A stretch of 41,056 bases of DNA, taken from positions 1 to 41,056 of the forward strand of contig JAZRVH010000021.1 in NCBI GenBank assembly GCA_045598965.1, read 5' to 3'. Shown here in pieces: positions 1 through 6,713 of this stretch. Numbering within the stretch: position 1 is the first letter of the stretch; each line of letters begins with the position of its first letter. The notes beneath the pieces are model-generated. The model saw only the letters and a program-made list of their open reading frames with translations, was not told the DNA's origin and did no database searches. Source of the stretch: RGIG426 sp045598965. Its GTDB lineage: Bacteria; Bacillota; Clostridia; Oscillospirales; Acutalibacteraceae. A program made the translations under genes and the position numbers.

Positions 1-2
1 GT

Positions 3-78
3 GCTGGTGTAGCTCAGTTGGTAGAGCAGCTGATTTGTAATCAGCAGGTCGGGGGTTCGAGTCCGTTCACCAGCTCCA
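3..78 (+). tRNA. tRNA-Thr (anticodon UGU)
   Basis: A complete cloverleaf can be drawn. The acceptor stem GCTGGTG (3-9) pairs with CACCAGC (68-74), with discriminator U75 and an encoded CCA at 76-78. The anticodon stem GCTGA/TCAGC closes a seven-base loop TTTGTAA, giving anticodon TGT, which reads threonine ACA and other ACN codons. The T arm contains GGTTCGAGTCC. A strong terminator follows directly. The last 20 bases of the gene are repeated 169 bp downstream. Confidence 0.95.
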
Positions 79-122
79 GAGAAGAAATCCGCCAAAGGCG
101 AAGCCTTGGGCGGATTTTTGTT
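59..122 (+). repeat. Direct repeat copy 1: tRNA 3' end plus terminator
   Basis: These 64 bp cover the last 20 bases of tRNA-Thr and its terminator. They are identical to 228-291. A duplicated tRNA 3' end is the usual footprint of site-specific integration or of a duplication starting in the tRNA gene. No integrase gene lies nearby. Confidence 0.85.
86..120 (+). terminator. Terminator of tRNA-Thr
   Basis: Stem AATCCGCC (86-93) pairs with GGCGGATT (109-116). An inner AAGGC/GCCTT extension closes on a GAA loop, and a T run follows. It lies 7 bp after the tRNA CCA end. An identical copy lies 169 bp downstream. Confidence 0.85.
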
Positions 123-133
123 TTGAGTAAAAG

Positions 134-237
134 GAACGGACTCGAAACGAACTCCAAACTCGGCGAGTGAAACGAGCGACGAGTTTGGGAGCAACCGTCC
201 GGGGGACGGTTGTGTCACGTGAGACAAGAGTCCGTTC
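134..237. repeat. Palindromic element with tRNA-derived ends
   Basis: The 104 bp between the two tRNA 3' copies are full of inverted repeats. GAACGGACTC (134-143) pairs with GAGTCCGTTC (228-237). CCAAACTCG (153-161) pairs with CGAGTTTGG (180-188). CAACCGTCC (192-200) pairs with GGACGGTTG (204-212), and TCACGTGA is a palindrome at about 215-222. The left end, 134-146, is also the exact reverse complement of tRNA bases 56-68. It has no open reading frame of note and looks like a small structured or mobile palindromic repeat. Confidence 0.6.
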
Positions 238-291
238 ACCAGCTCCAGAGAAGAAATCCGCCAAAGGCGAAGCCTTGGGCGGATTTTTGTT
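228..291 (+). repeat. Direct repeat copy 2: tRNA 3' end plus terminator
   Basis: Exact copy of 59-122, offset by 169 bp. It contains the tRNA 3' segment including CCA, but no 5' half of a tRNA precedes it, so it is not a second tRNA gene. Its hairpin (255-285) is followed by a T run and could stop transcription from both the tRNA side and the convergent Nudix gene. Confidence 0.85.
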
Positions 292-331
292 GTAAAATAG
301 GATTTTTGTGAGCGAGTGGAGAACGATGGGT

Positions 332-877
332 TTAACACGTAATTCCCCGTTCGGCACAGACTTTGAGAATGCCGATTTGGGTTTTGGCGTCCGGCAATTC
401 GCCGTTCATCACGAGGGCAAGGGCCTCTTTTAGCGGGACAGCGATAAGCGTTAAAAACTCATCATCGTCCGGGGATGCTTCGCCGAAGGTGAGGTCGGTT
501 GCCTCATAGATGCGGTCGATTTCGGTACAAAAGCCGGGGGTGGGATACATATTGCCGAGGAATTTCCACGTTTTTGCTTTTGCCCCGGTTTCCTCTTTCA
601 GCTCTCGCACGGCGGCGGCTTTCGTGTCGCTGTCGGAGGCTTTCAATTTTCCGGCGGGAAGCTCTAAGGTTTCCTCCTCGAAGGGGTATCGCCACTGGCG
701 AACAAGCAGGATTTTTTCATCGTCGGTGATGGCGGCAACGCACACGCCGCCGGGATGTTCTACCACCACTCGGGTGCAGTCTCGCCCGTCGGCGGTTTTG
801 GCATCATCCTCACGCATGGTGAGAATGGCCCCTTTATGAACAATGTTCTTTTTAACGGTGGTTTCACGAAAAATCAT
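332..877 (-). CDS. Nudix hydrolase, ADP-ribose pyrophosphatase type
   Basis: Predicted 181-residue cytoplasmic hydrolase of nucleoside diphosphate derivatives, most like the ADP-ribose pyrophosphatase (NudF/YqkG) group, which splits ADP-ribose into AMP and ribose 5-phosphate. The family signature LLVRQWRYP (58-66) and ELPAGK (72-77) precede a Nudix box at about 76-99 ending RELKEETGA. The box is one residue longer than the consensus GX5EX7REUXEEXGU and lacks the first conserved Glu. The metal-binding REXXEE core is intact. The start at 877 is chosen because family members begin near this point; an in-frame ATG at 898 is possible, and neither has a clear Shine-Dalgarno sequence. The gene is divergent from the M14 peptidase, with almost no intergenic space. 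Family certain, substrate inferred. Confidence 0.85.
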   Translation of the reverse strand: MIFRETTVKKNIVHKGAILTMREDDAKTADGRDCTRVVVEHPGGVCVAAITDDEKILLVRQWRYPFEEETLELPAGKLKASDSDTKAAAVRELKEETGAKAKTWKFLGNMYPTPGFCTEIDRIYEATDLTFGEASPDDDEFLTLIAVPLKEALALVMNGELPDAKTQIGILKVCAERGITC

Positions 878-920
878 AGGACAAACACAGCCTTTCATAT
901 CTATCGTTGAGGTGGTGGAA

Positions 921-1817
921 ATGATGCGGTATTGTGAACCGCCTACGGCGGCGGTAACTGCCCGGTGGGGGGCTTCTCTTTGTGCCCGCTTTCCGGAGCT
1001 TTATCGGTTTCCTATCGGGCAAAGCGTTTGCGGCCGACCCCTTGACGGCTTTTTGCTTGGGAAAGGGGCCCATGTGGTGTTGTACGTAGGGGGAACTCAT
1101 GGGCAGGAATGGATGACCTCATTGTTACTATATCGGTTTATCGACGAGGTGTGCACTCACGTGGAAAGCGGAAAGCCGGCATGCCGAGTGGCTATCGGAA
1201 AAGCGATGAGCGGGCGTAGCTTGCTGTTTGTCCCTTGCCTAAATCCCGACGGTGTGGAGATTGCTCTTTTGGGGAGCCGGGCGGCGGGGGATTTTGCCGA
1301 TGAGGTGGCACGGCTGGGAGGAGACATACCGGCACGGTGGCAGGCGAATGCACGAGGTGTTGACCTTAACCATAATTTTAACGCCGGCTTTGAGGAATTG
1401 CAAGTCTTAGAGCAAAAAAACGGGATTTGTTCTCCGGCGGCACGTCAATACGGGGGAAACACGTTCGAAAGTGAGCCGGAAACGGCGGCATTGGTGGCTT
1501 TGTGTCGACGGGTTGAGCCGTCCCATGCGTTGACGCTTCATACGCAGGGAGAGGAAATATACTGGCGATACGGGCACCGCACACCGGAACGGGCACAGCT
1601 GATGGCTGAGGTGTTGTCCCGTGCTTCGGGATATACGCTTTCTGATCCGCAGGGCTTGGCAGTCGGCGGAGGATTTAAGGATTGGTTTATCGAGGAATTT
1701 GGTCGGCCGGCGTTTACCATCGAGTGCGGCAAAGGGGAAAACCCGCTTCCGATTGACAATTTTGAGCCGTTATATACCCGCTTGCGGGAGATGTTATTTT
1801 TGTCTGCCGTTTTGTAG
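921..1817 (+). CDS. M14-family zinc carboxypeptidase
   Basis: Predicted 298-residue metallopeptidase of family M14, which removes C-terminal residues from peptides. Bacterial members often act on gamma-D-Glu-meso-diaminopimelate cell wall peptides. Zinc ligands are visible as H60 and E63 (THGQE) and H207 (LTLHTQ); the catalytic Glu is E268 (FTIECG). The NPDG motif is at 108-111. The substrate carboxylate motif normally reads DLNRNF but here is DLNHNF (148-153), so the usual Arg is His. No signal peptide is seen, so it may act on recycled muropeptides inside the cell. The ATG at 921 is chosen because GAGGTGG lies just upstream; a longer frame from 843 would run into the divergent Nudix gene. 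Confidence 0.85.
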   Translation: MMRYCEPPTAAVTARWGASLCARFPELYRFPIGQSVCGRPLDGFLLGKGAHVVLYVGGTHGQEWMTSLLLYRFIDEVCTHVESGKPACRVAIGKAMSGRSLLFVPCLNPDGVEIALLGSRAAGDFADEVARLGGDIPARWQANARGVDLNHNFNAGFEELQVLEQKNGICSPAARQYGGNTFESEPETAALVALCRRVEPSHALTLHTQGEEIYWRYGHRTPERAQLMAEVLSRASGYTLSDPQGLAVGGGFKDWFIEEFGRPAFTIECGKGENPLPIDNFEPLYTRLREMLFLSAVL

Positions 1818-1824
1818 AAAAATT

Positions 1825-1887
1825 TTTCGAAAAAAGTGAAAAAATTTCGAAAAAGATATAGGAAAATCGAAAAGAGTGTGCTATACT
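1825..1887 (+). promoter_or_regulatory. Phased TCGA/A-tract repeats and tkt promoter
   Basis: TCGA followed by an A-tract occurs at 1827-1830, 1847-1850 and 1867-1870, exactly 20 bp apart, with further A-tracts roughly every 10 bp. The extended -10 TGCTATACT ends at 1887; the -35 at 17 bp spacing (TAGGAA, 1859-1864) is poor. The phasing suggests curved DNA or repeated protein sites that help a weak promoter. Confidence 0.5.
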
Positions 1888-1931
1888 ATAAGAAATATGT
1901 TTTGGACGTCAAAATAAAGGAGTCGGAAGAC

Positions 1932-2777
1932 ATGGATTCGTCACTGAAAAAGCAACTTGCCATTGATGCCGCTAAAATTCGTTTGGCGATTATTGAGGGC
2001 ACTTTCCACGCAAAAAGCGGTCACCCCGGAGGGTCTCTTTCCATTACGGACACGATTGCGTATCTTTATCGCTGTGTGCTGAATGTGGACCCGAAAAACC
2101 CCAAGTGGGAAGATCGTGACCGTTTGGTTTTATCGAAGGGACACACGGCTCCCGCTTTATACGGAGCACTGGCACTTCATGGGTTTTTCCCCGAAAGCGA
2201 GATTGCCCGCCTGCGTAAGCCGGACAGCTTTTTACAAGGCCATCCGGATATGCAAAAAACGCCGGGTGTGGATATGTCTACCGGTTCGCTGGGTCAAGGC
2301 GTTTCCGCCGCTGCCGGTATGGCTCTTGCGGCAAAGCTGGATAAAAAAGCGTATCACGTGTATGCCATTTTAGGCGACGGTGAAATCGAAGAAGGCCAGG
2401 TTTGGGAAGCGGCGATGTTTGCCGGTGCCAAAGGGCTTTGTAATTTGACGTTGTTCGTCGACAACAACAACCTGCAAATTGACGGCTGTTTGGAGGAGGT
2501 CAACTCCCCGTATCCGTTGAAAGAAAAATTCGAGGCATTCGGATTTGCGGCCTTTGAGGCGGATGGCCACGATTTTGAATCCATCGACAAAGCGGTTACT
2601 GCCGCTCGCACCGTTACGGGCAAGCCTACGGTTGTTATCCTTAAAACCGTTAAGGGAAAAGGAGTCTCCTTTATGGAAAACCAGGTGGGCTGGCACGGAA
2701 AAGCCACCAATGCCGAGGAATACGAAGTGGCAATGGCGGAATTAAAGGCGACGCTCAAAGCGTGTGAGGAGGCGTAA
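1932..2777 (+). CDS. Transketolase, N-terminal subunit
   Basis: N-terminal half of a split transketolase (281 residues), carrying the thiamine pyrophosphate pyrophosphate-binding domain. Transketolase moves two-carbon units between sugar phosphates in the non-oxidative pentose phosphate pathway. Visible motifs are HPGGSLS (31-37), SKGH (68-71), GSLGQG (118-123) and the TPP/metal motif GDGEIEEGQ (148-156) through DNNN (177-180). The start at 1932 follows AAAGGAG; longer in-frame starts have no such site. The C-terminal subunit begins 2 bp after this stop, so the two are surely co-translated into one enzyme. The two-gene form is common in Clostridia and archaea. Confidence 0.95.
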   Translation: MDSSLKKQLAIDAAKIRLAIIEGTFHAKSGHPGGSLSITDTIAYLYRCVLNVDPKNPKWEDRDRLVLSKGHTAPALYGALALHGFFPESEIARLRKPDSFLQGHPDMQKTPGVDMSTGSLGQGVSAAAGMALAAKLDKKAYHVYAILGDGEIEEGQVWEAAMFAGAKGLCNLTLFVDNNNLQIDGCLEEVNSPYPLKEKFEAFGFAAFEADGHDFESIDKAVTAARTVTGKPTVVILKTVKGKGVSFMENQVGWHGKATNAEEYEVAMAELKATLKACEEA

Positions 2778-2779
2778 AC

Positions 2780-3730
2780 ATGGCAGACGTGATAAAAAAA
2801 GCCACCCGTGAGGGGTATGGCGACGCACTGGCGGAATTGGGAAAAGACCATGAAGACATTGTGGTTATGGACGCCGATTTGGCGGGTGCAACTTGCACGG
2901 GCACTTTCAAAAAAGTGTTTCCGGAGCGGTTCTTTAATGCCGGTATCGCCGAAGCGAATATGACCGGCGTGGCGGCGGGACTTGCTTCCTGCGGCAAAAC
3001 GGTGTTTATCTCCTCTTTTGCTATGTTCGCTACCGGACGTGCCTACGAGCAAATTCGCAACTCGGTGGCGTATCCCCACCTCAACGTGAAAGTGGCTGCC
3101 AGTCACGGCGGCATTTCCGTGGGCGAAGACGGAGCGACCCACCAATGCATTGAAGATTTGGGCCTTATGCGTGGTATTCCCGGAATGGTGGTTTTGAACC
3201 CCGCCGATTACTATGAGGCGAAAAAAGCGGTGAAAGCTGCTTATGAGTGGGACGGTCCGGTATATTTGCGGTTTGGCCGCTTGGCGGTGCCGGTGATTTT
3301 CGATGAGGATTGTCCGTTCGAAATCGGCAAGGGCGTGGAGCTCAAAGCCGGCACCGACGTGACGGTGATTGCCACCGGCCTTATGGTTAAAGAGGCACTG
3401 GAAGCGTACGAGATGCTTAAAGCGGAGGGGATTTCCGCCCGCATCATCAATATGGCAACGATTAAACCGATTGACCGTGACATCATTGAAAAGGCCGCCC
3501 GTGAAACCGGCGTGATTGTGACCGCCGAGGAACACAGCATTTTGAATGGTCTTGGCAGTGCCGTCTCGGAAGTGGTTGCCGAAACCGTGCCGGTGCCGGT
3601 AGTGCGTGTCGGTGTCGAGGATACCTTCGGCAAATCCGGCCCTGCGGCAGATTTGCTCAAGGAATTCGGACTGTCTGCCGAAAACATCGTGAAGAACGTG
3701 AAAATCGCTCTTGAAAAGAAAGCAAAATAA
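2780..3730 (+). CDS. Transketolase, C-terminal subunit
   Basis: C-terminal half of split transketolase (316 residues), with the pyrimidine-binding domain and the transketolase C-terminal domain. The GIAEANM segment (55-61) holds the conserved Glu that activates the cofactor aminopyrimidine. SHGGISVGEDGATHQ matches the family's substrate-binding region. The C-terminal part (about 190-316) has the typical GTDVTVIATG and EEHS motifs. The start is set by GAGGAGG in the end of the preceding gene. A bidirectional terminator follows. Confidence 0.95.
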   Translation: MADVIKKATREGYGDALAELGKDHEDIVVMDADLAGATCTGTFKKVFPERFFNAGIAEANMTGVAAGLASCGKTVFISSFAMFATGRAYEQIRNSVAYPHLNVKVAASHGGISVGEDGATHQCIEDLGLMRGIPGMVVLNPADYYEAKKAVKAAYEWDGPVYLRFGRLAVPVIFDEDCPFEIGKGVELKAGTDVTVIATGLMVKEALEAYEMLKAEGISARIINMATIKPIDRDIIEKAARETGVIVTAEEHSILNGLGSAVSEVVAETVPVPVVRVGVEDTFGKSGPAADLLKEFGLSAENIVKNVKIALEKKAK

Positions 3731-3747
3731 TCACTGCATATAAAAAG

Positions 3748-3780
3748 CACCCCGTCGAAGTTCTTCGACGGGGTGTTTCT
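3748..3780. terminator. Bidirectional terminator, transketolase / ATPase
   Basis: A 13-bp perfect inverted repeat, CACCCCGTCGAAG (3748-3760) and CTTCGACGGGGTG (3763-3775), is flanked by an A run on the left and a T run on the right. It sits between convergent genes and can serve both. Confidence 0.85.
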
Positions 3781-5337
3781 TTACTTAAACAGGGTTTTGA
3801 ATAAGGTGCGTCTAAACGCTTGACCGGCGGTGCTGATGAGCTGGGTTTCGATTTTGGACATCCGGCGTTCCATCTTTTTCTTAGCCTCGGCATCCGCTTT
3901 TTCTTTCTTTTTCTCGGCGGCGGCCTCCTCTTTTTCCCGTTGTTTCTCGGCGGCGGCCTCCTCTTTTTGTTTTTGTGCCTCGTAGTCGGCTTTTTCTTTT
4001 TCGAAAGCCTCCCGCTCGGCGGCAAGGCGATCCTCCTCGACGGAGGTTTCTTTCTCTTTTTCGAGGATTTCATAAGCGGTTTCGCTGTCGTATGCCGTGT
4101 CGTATTTCGCCATACCGTCGCTCGCTCTCATTGCCTGACGAGCGGCATCGTCTGCCGGAGCCATAAGGCTTTGCGGGCAGATGATAGAGGTCTGTTGCAC
4201 GATGCCGGGCACGCCCGCTTCGTCAAGGACAGAGACCAGTGCGTGGCCGACACCCAATTCCATAATCACCTGTTCGGTGGAGAAAGCGGGGTTGGCACGC
4301 ATGGAATCAGCGGCGGCACGAACCGCTCGTTGCTCCGCCGGTGTATAGGCACGCAGGGCGTGCTGGATGCGGTTGGATAGCTGTGCCAACACGCTGTCGG
4401 GAATATCGGCGGGGTTTTGGGTGACAAAGTAGATGCCTACACCTTTGGAGCGAATGAGCTTGACCACCTGCTCAATTTTTTGCACAAGAGCTTTGGGGGC
4501 ATCCGAGAACAGCATATGAGCTTCATCAAAGAAAAACACGAGCTTCGGTTTGTCGCAGTCGCCCACTTCGGGGAGAACGGTATACAGCTCGGACATCATC
4601 CACAAGAGGAACGTGGCGTAGAGCGTGGGGTTTTGTGCCAGCTTGACGCAATCCAACAGATGAATATAGCCATTGCCGGAGGCGTCACAACGAAGCCAGT
4701 CTTGGATATCCAGCGGCGGTTCGCCGAAGAATTTGTCGCCGCCCTGGGTTTCCAGCGGCAAAAGCTCACGCACCAATGTGCCGAGGGAGGCGGTGGCGAT
4801 AGCACCGTAGGTGGTGGTATATTCGTCTTTGTGTTCGCCCACGTAATTGAGCAGGGCACGGAGGTCTTTCATATCATAAAGGAGAAGTCCTTTGTCGTCT
4901 GCAATCTTGAAAACGATGTTGAGCACGCCTTCTTGTGCTTCGGACAAGCCGAGAATGCGAGAGAGAAGCTCGGGCCCCATATCCGAAATGGTGGTGCGGA
5001 CGGGGTGACCCGTTTCGCCGTAGACGTCCCAGAAGCAGACGGGATAGCCTTTGTAGCAAAAGCTGTCACGAATTCCGAATTTATCAATTCGTTTTTCCAT
5101 TCCCTCGTTCTGCTCGCCGGGGACACACAGTCCGGAAACGTCACCCTTGATGTCGCAGAGGAATACCGGCACGCCGGCATCGGAAAAAGATTCCGCCATC
5201 ACTTTCATGGTGATGGTTTTGCCTGTGCCGGAAGCACCGGCAATGAGTCCGTGACGGTTACAGATGGAAAGCGGCATTTCTACCCGAGAATTGTCCAAAT
5301 CCGAGAGACCTAAATAAATTTTATCGTTTTGAAGCAT
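3781..5337 (-). CDS. HerA/YjgR-like ATPase (DUF853)
   Basis: 518-residue P-loop ATPase resembling E. coli YjgR (DUF853), a branch of the HerA/FtsK-like helicase fold; the biological role of the family is not established. Walker A GASGTGKT is at 34-41 and Walker B LVFFFDEAH at 266-274, followed by the sensor-like FVTQNPADIP. The C-terminal 90 residues (about 425-500) are an extreme Lys/Glu/Ala coiled coil with near-duplicate blocks of EEAAAEKQREKE type, also seen as a DNA duplication near 3920-3965. It ends in a short conserved-looking tail. It has its own promoter inside the end of the sirtuin gene, and GCGAGG precedes the ATG. Confidence 0.85.
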   Translation of the reverse strand: MLQNDKIYLGLSDLDNSRVEMPLSICNRHGLIAGASGTGKTITMKVMAESFSDAGVPVFLCDIKGDVSGLCVPGEQNEGMEKRIDKFGIRDSFCYKGYPVCFWDVYGETGHPVRTTISDMGPELLSRILGLSEAQEGVLNIVFKIADDKGLLLYDMKDLRALLNYVGEHKDEYTTTYGAIATASLGTLVRELLPLETQGGDKFFGEPPLDIQDWLRCDASGNGYIHLLDCVKLAQNPTLYATFLLWMMSELYTVLPEVGDCDKPKLVFFFDEAHMLFSDAPKALVQKIEQVVKLIRSKGVGIYFVTQNPADIPDSVLAQLSNRIQHALRAYTPAEQRAVRAAADSMRANPAFSTEQVIMELGVGHALVSVLDEAGVPGIVQQTSIICPQSLMAPADDAARQAMRASDGMAKYDTAYDSETAYEILEKEKETSVEEDRLAAEREAFEKEKADYEAQKQKEEAAAEKQREKEEAAAEKKKEKADAEAKKKMERRMSKIETQLISTAGQAFRRTLFKTLFK

Positions 5338-5377
5338 TGTTTTTCCTCGCCTTTCTTAAATATAAAGGTACAGATAC

Positions 5378-5406
5378 AGTATACACGAAACCGTGGGGGT
5401 TTGCAA
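5378..5406 (-). promoter_or_regulatory. Promoter of HerA/YjgR-like ATPase
   Basis: On the minus strand, TTGCAA (5406-5401), a 17-bp spacer, then TATACT (5383-5378). It lies immediately after the sirtuin stop codon. Confidence 0.75.
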
Positions 5407-5407
5407 C

Positions 5408-6154
5408 TTATTTTGTGATTTCCTCATCGACGGCGGCAAGCACACTGCCGATGCTGTCACGAAACACAAGCGAAGCACGGGTGTCGTAGGGAGTTTCGCC
5501 TTTGTTAATAAGGATAATATCCTTGCCGCCATAGTAACGCAGGAACGATGCCGCCGGGTAGACGGCAAGAGAGGTTCCGCCGATAATCAGCAGGTCGGCA
5601 CGTTCTATTGCATAAATCGCACCCTCAACGGTGGCTTGGTCAAGCCCTTCTTCATACAGTACCACGTTGGGGTGAATAAGGCCACCGCAAGTGCAGCGGG
5701 GCACGCCGCCTTTAAGGGCTTTGACCTGCTCGGTGGGAAAGTCTCTCCCGCAACGGTCACAGTGGTGACGGTAGACAGTTCCGTGAAGCTCAAAGACGTT
5801 TTTTGAACCTGCCGCTTGGTGAAGTCCGTCGATGTTTTGGGTGACAATGGCCGACAAACGCCCCTCTTGCTCCCACTTGGCGAGTATCTTATGTGCCACA
5901 TTGGGCTTTGCGGTTTGGCTCAAAAAATATTCGAAATAAAATGTGTAAAAGGTTTCGGGGTTGCGTTCAAAAAAGGTGTGTGACAAAATGGTTTCGGGGG
6001 ACACCCCGTATTTGTTTGTGACGTTGTATAATCCGTCCTCACTGCGGTAATCCTTGAGCCCGCTTTCGGTAGAGACACCGGCACCGCCGAAAAATACAGC
6101 GGATTTTGCGTTTTTGATGAGTGCGGCAAATGCCGCAATTTGTTCCCTATTCAT
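5408..6154 (-). CDS. Sir2-type NAD-dependent protein deacylase (sirtuin)
   Basis: 248-residue cytoplasmic sirtuin that removes acyl groups from protein lysines, using NAD and releasing nicotinamide and O-acyl-ADP-ribose. Motifs present: GAGVSTESG (24-32), TQNIDGLH (105-112), catalytic His124 in ELHG, zinc cysteines C132, C135, C154 and C156, and GTSL (193-196). The start at 6154 is fixed by GAGGTGA seven bases upstream and a promoter just before it; the frame continues upstream without similarity to the family. Confidence 0.93.
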   Translation of the reverse strand: MNREQIAAFAALIKNAKSAVFFGGAGVSTESGLKDYRSEDGLYNVTNKYGVSPETILSHTFFERNPETFYTFYFEYFLSQTAKPNVAHKILAKWEQEGRLSAIVTQNIDGLHQAAGSKNVFELHGTVYRHHCDRCGRDFPTEQVKALKGGVPRCTCGGLIHPNVVLYEEGLDQATVEGAIYAIERADLLIIGGTSLAVYPAASFLRYYGGKDIILINKGETPYDTRASLVFRDSIGSVLAAVDEEITK

Positions 6155-6172
6155 AACAGTCACCTCAAAATC

Positions 6173-6201
6173 AGTATAGCATACTAACGCAGACTTGGCA
6201 A
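6173..6201 (-). promoter_or_regulatory. Promoter of sirtuin gene
   Basis: TTGCCA (6201-6196), 17 bp, then extended TGC-TATACT (-10 at 6178-6173). The untranslated leader would be only about 12 nt. Confidence 0.75.
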
Positions 6202-6255
6202 GAGCGGGTACGCTCGGTGAGCAGACGGTGGGTTTTGCGTTTTTGCCGCAAATAA

Positions 6256-6290
6256 AAAACGATGTGTGATTGAAAATCACGCATCGTTTT
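6256..6290 (-). terminator. Terminator after zinc-ribbon gene
   Basis: Inverted repeat AAAACGATG.GTGATT (6256-6271) with AATCAC.CATCGTTTT (6275-6290), with one G-T pair, ending in a T run on the minus strand. It lies 10 bp past the stop of the minus-strand gene. Confidence 0.8.
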
Positions 6291-6300
6291 TGTGTAAATC

Positions 6301-6699
6301 TTATTCTTCGGCTTGCTCTTCTTCGACCGACTCTTCTTCCACCGTCAGCGGAGCACCGCATTTCGAGCAAAACGCCGCTTCTTTGTCGATGACCGCACCG
6401 CACACGACACAGCGATGGAGGTTTTTATAGGAGTAGATTTGCTCGTGAATGGCTTCCGAAGCCTCTTGCAGTTCGTCGATGCTGTCGATGCAATCCTGAA
6501 TCATCTCGGACACATCCTCATCGGATTTTTGGGCATCATAAACGAGACGTCCAAGGCCTTCGAAGGTGGCGGCGATTTCTTTTTCGATATCGGAAGCCGC
6601 CATTTTCAATTTGGTAACCTCCACGAAGTCGCCGGTTTTTTGGCCGACCATTTCGGCACCACGTTTCGCTTTGTTCAAAATTTCTTCAAAAGTTCCCAT
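6301..6699 (-). CDS. Coiled-coil protein with C-terminal zinc ribbon
   Basis: 132-residue predicted cytoplasmic protein of unknown function. Residues 1-95 look like continuous amphipathic helix rich in Glu, Lys and Ala. The C-terminal CVVCGAVIDKEAAFCSKCG has a C-x2-C-x10-C-x2-C zinc-ribbon pattern, followed by an acidic tail. Small proteins of this type are common in Clostridia and are not functionally assigned. The ATG at 6699 follows AAAGGAG; an earlier in-frame start lacks one. It is the last gene of the minus-strand group and may be co-transcribed with hemZ, which ends 14 bp upstream. Confidence 0.75.
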   Translation of the reverse strand: MGTFEEILNKAKRGAEMVGQKTGDFVEVTKLKMAASDIEKEIAATFEGLGRLVYDAQKSDEDVSEMIQDCIDSIDELQEASEAIHEQIYSYKNLHRCVVCGAVIDKEAAFCSKCGAPLTVEEESVEEEQAEE

Positions 6700-6713
6700 T
6701 GTTTTTTCTCCTT

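Noticed and set aside
228..247. Second tRNA gene
   Set aside because: Only the last 20 bases of tRNA-Thr are repeated; the D arm and anticodon arm are missing.
1825..1870. CodY-type boxes at the TTTTCGAAAA repeats
   Set aside because: The resemblance to AATTTTCWGAAAATT is partial; the central base is missing and the strict 20-bp period is not typical. It is kept as a phased repeat only.
2354..3535. 393-codon minus-strand open frame opposite the transketolase genes
   Set aside because: It is antisense to two well-conserved coding genes, is His/Phe-rich without motifs, and has no ribosome site.
4417..5313. 298-codon plus-strand open frame opposite the HerA/YjgR-like ATPase
   Set aside because: It is a mirror of a conserved P-loop gene, with no start signal and no recognisable domain.
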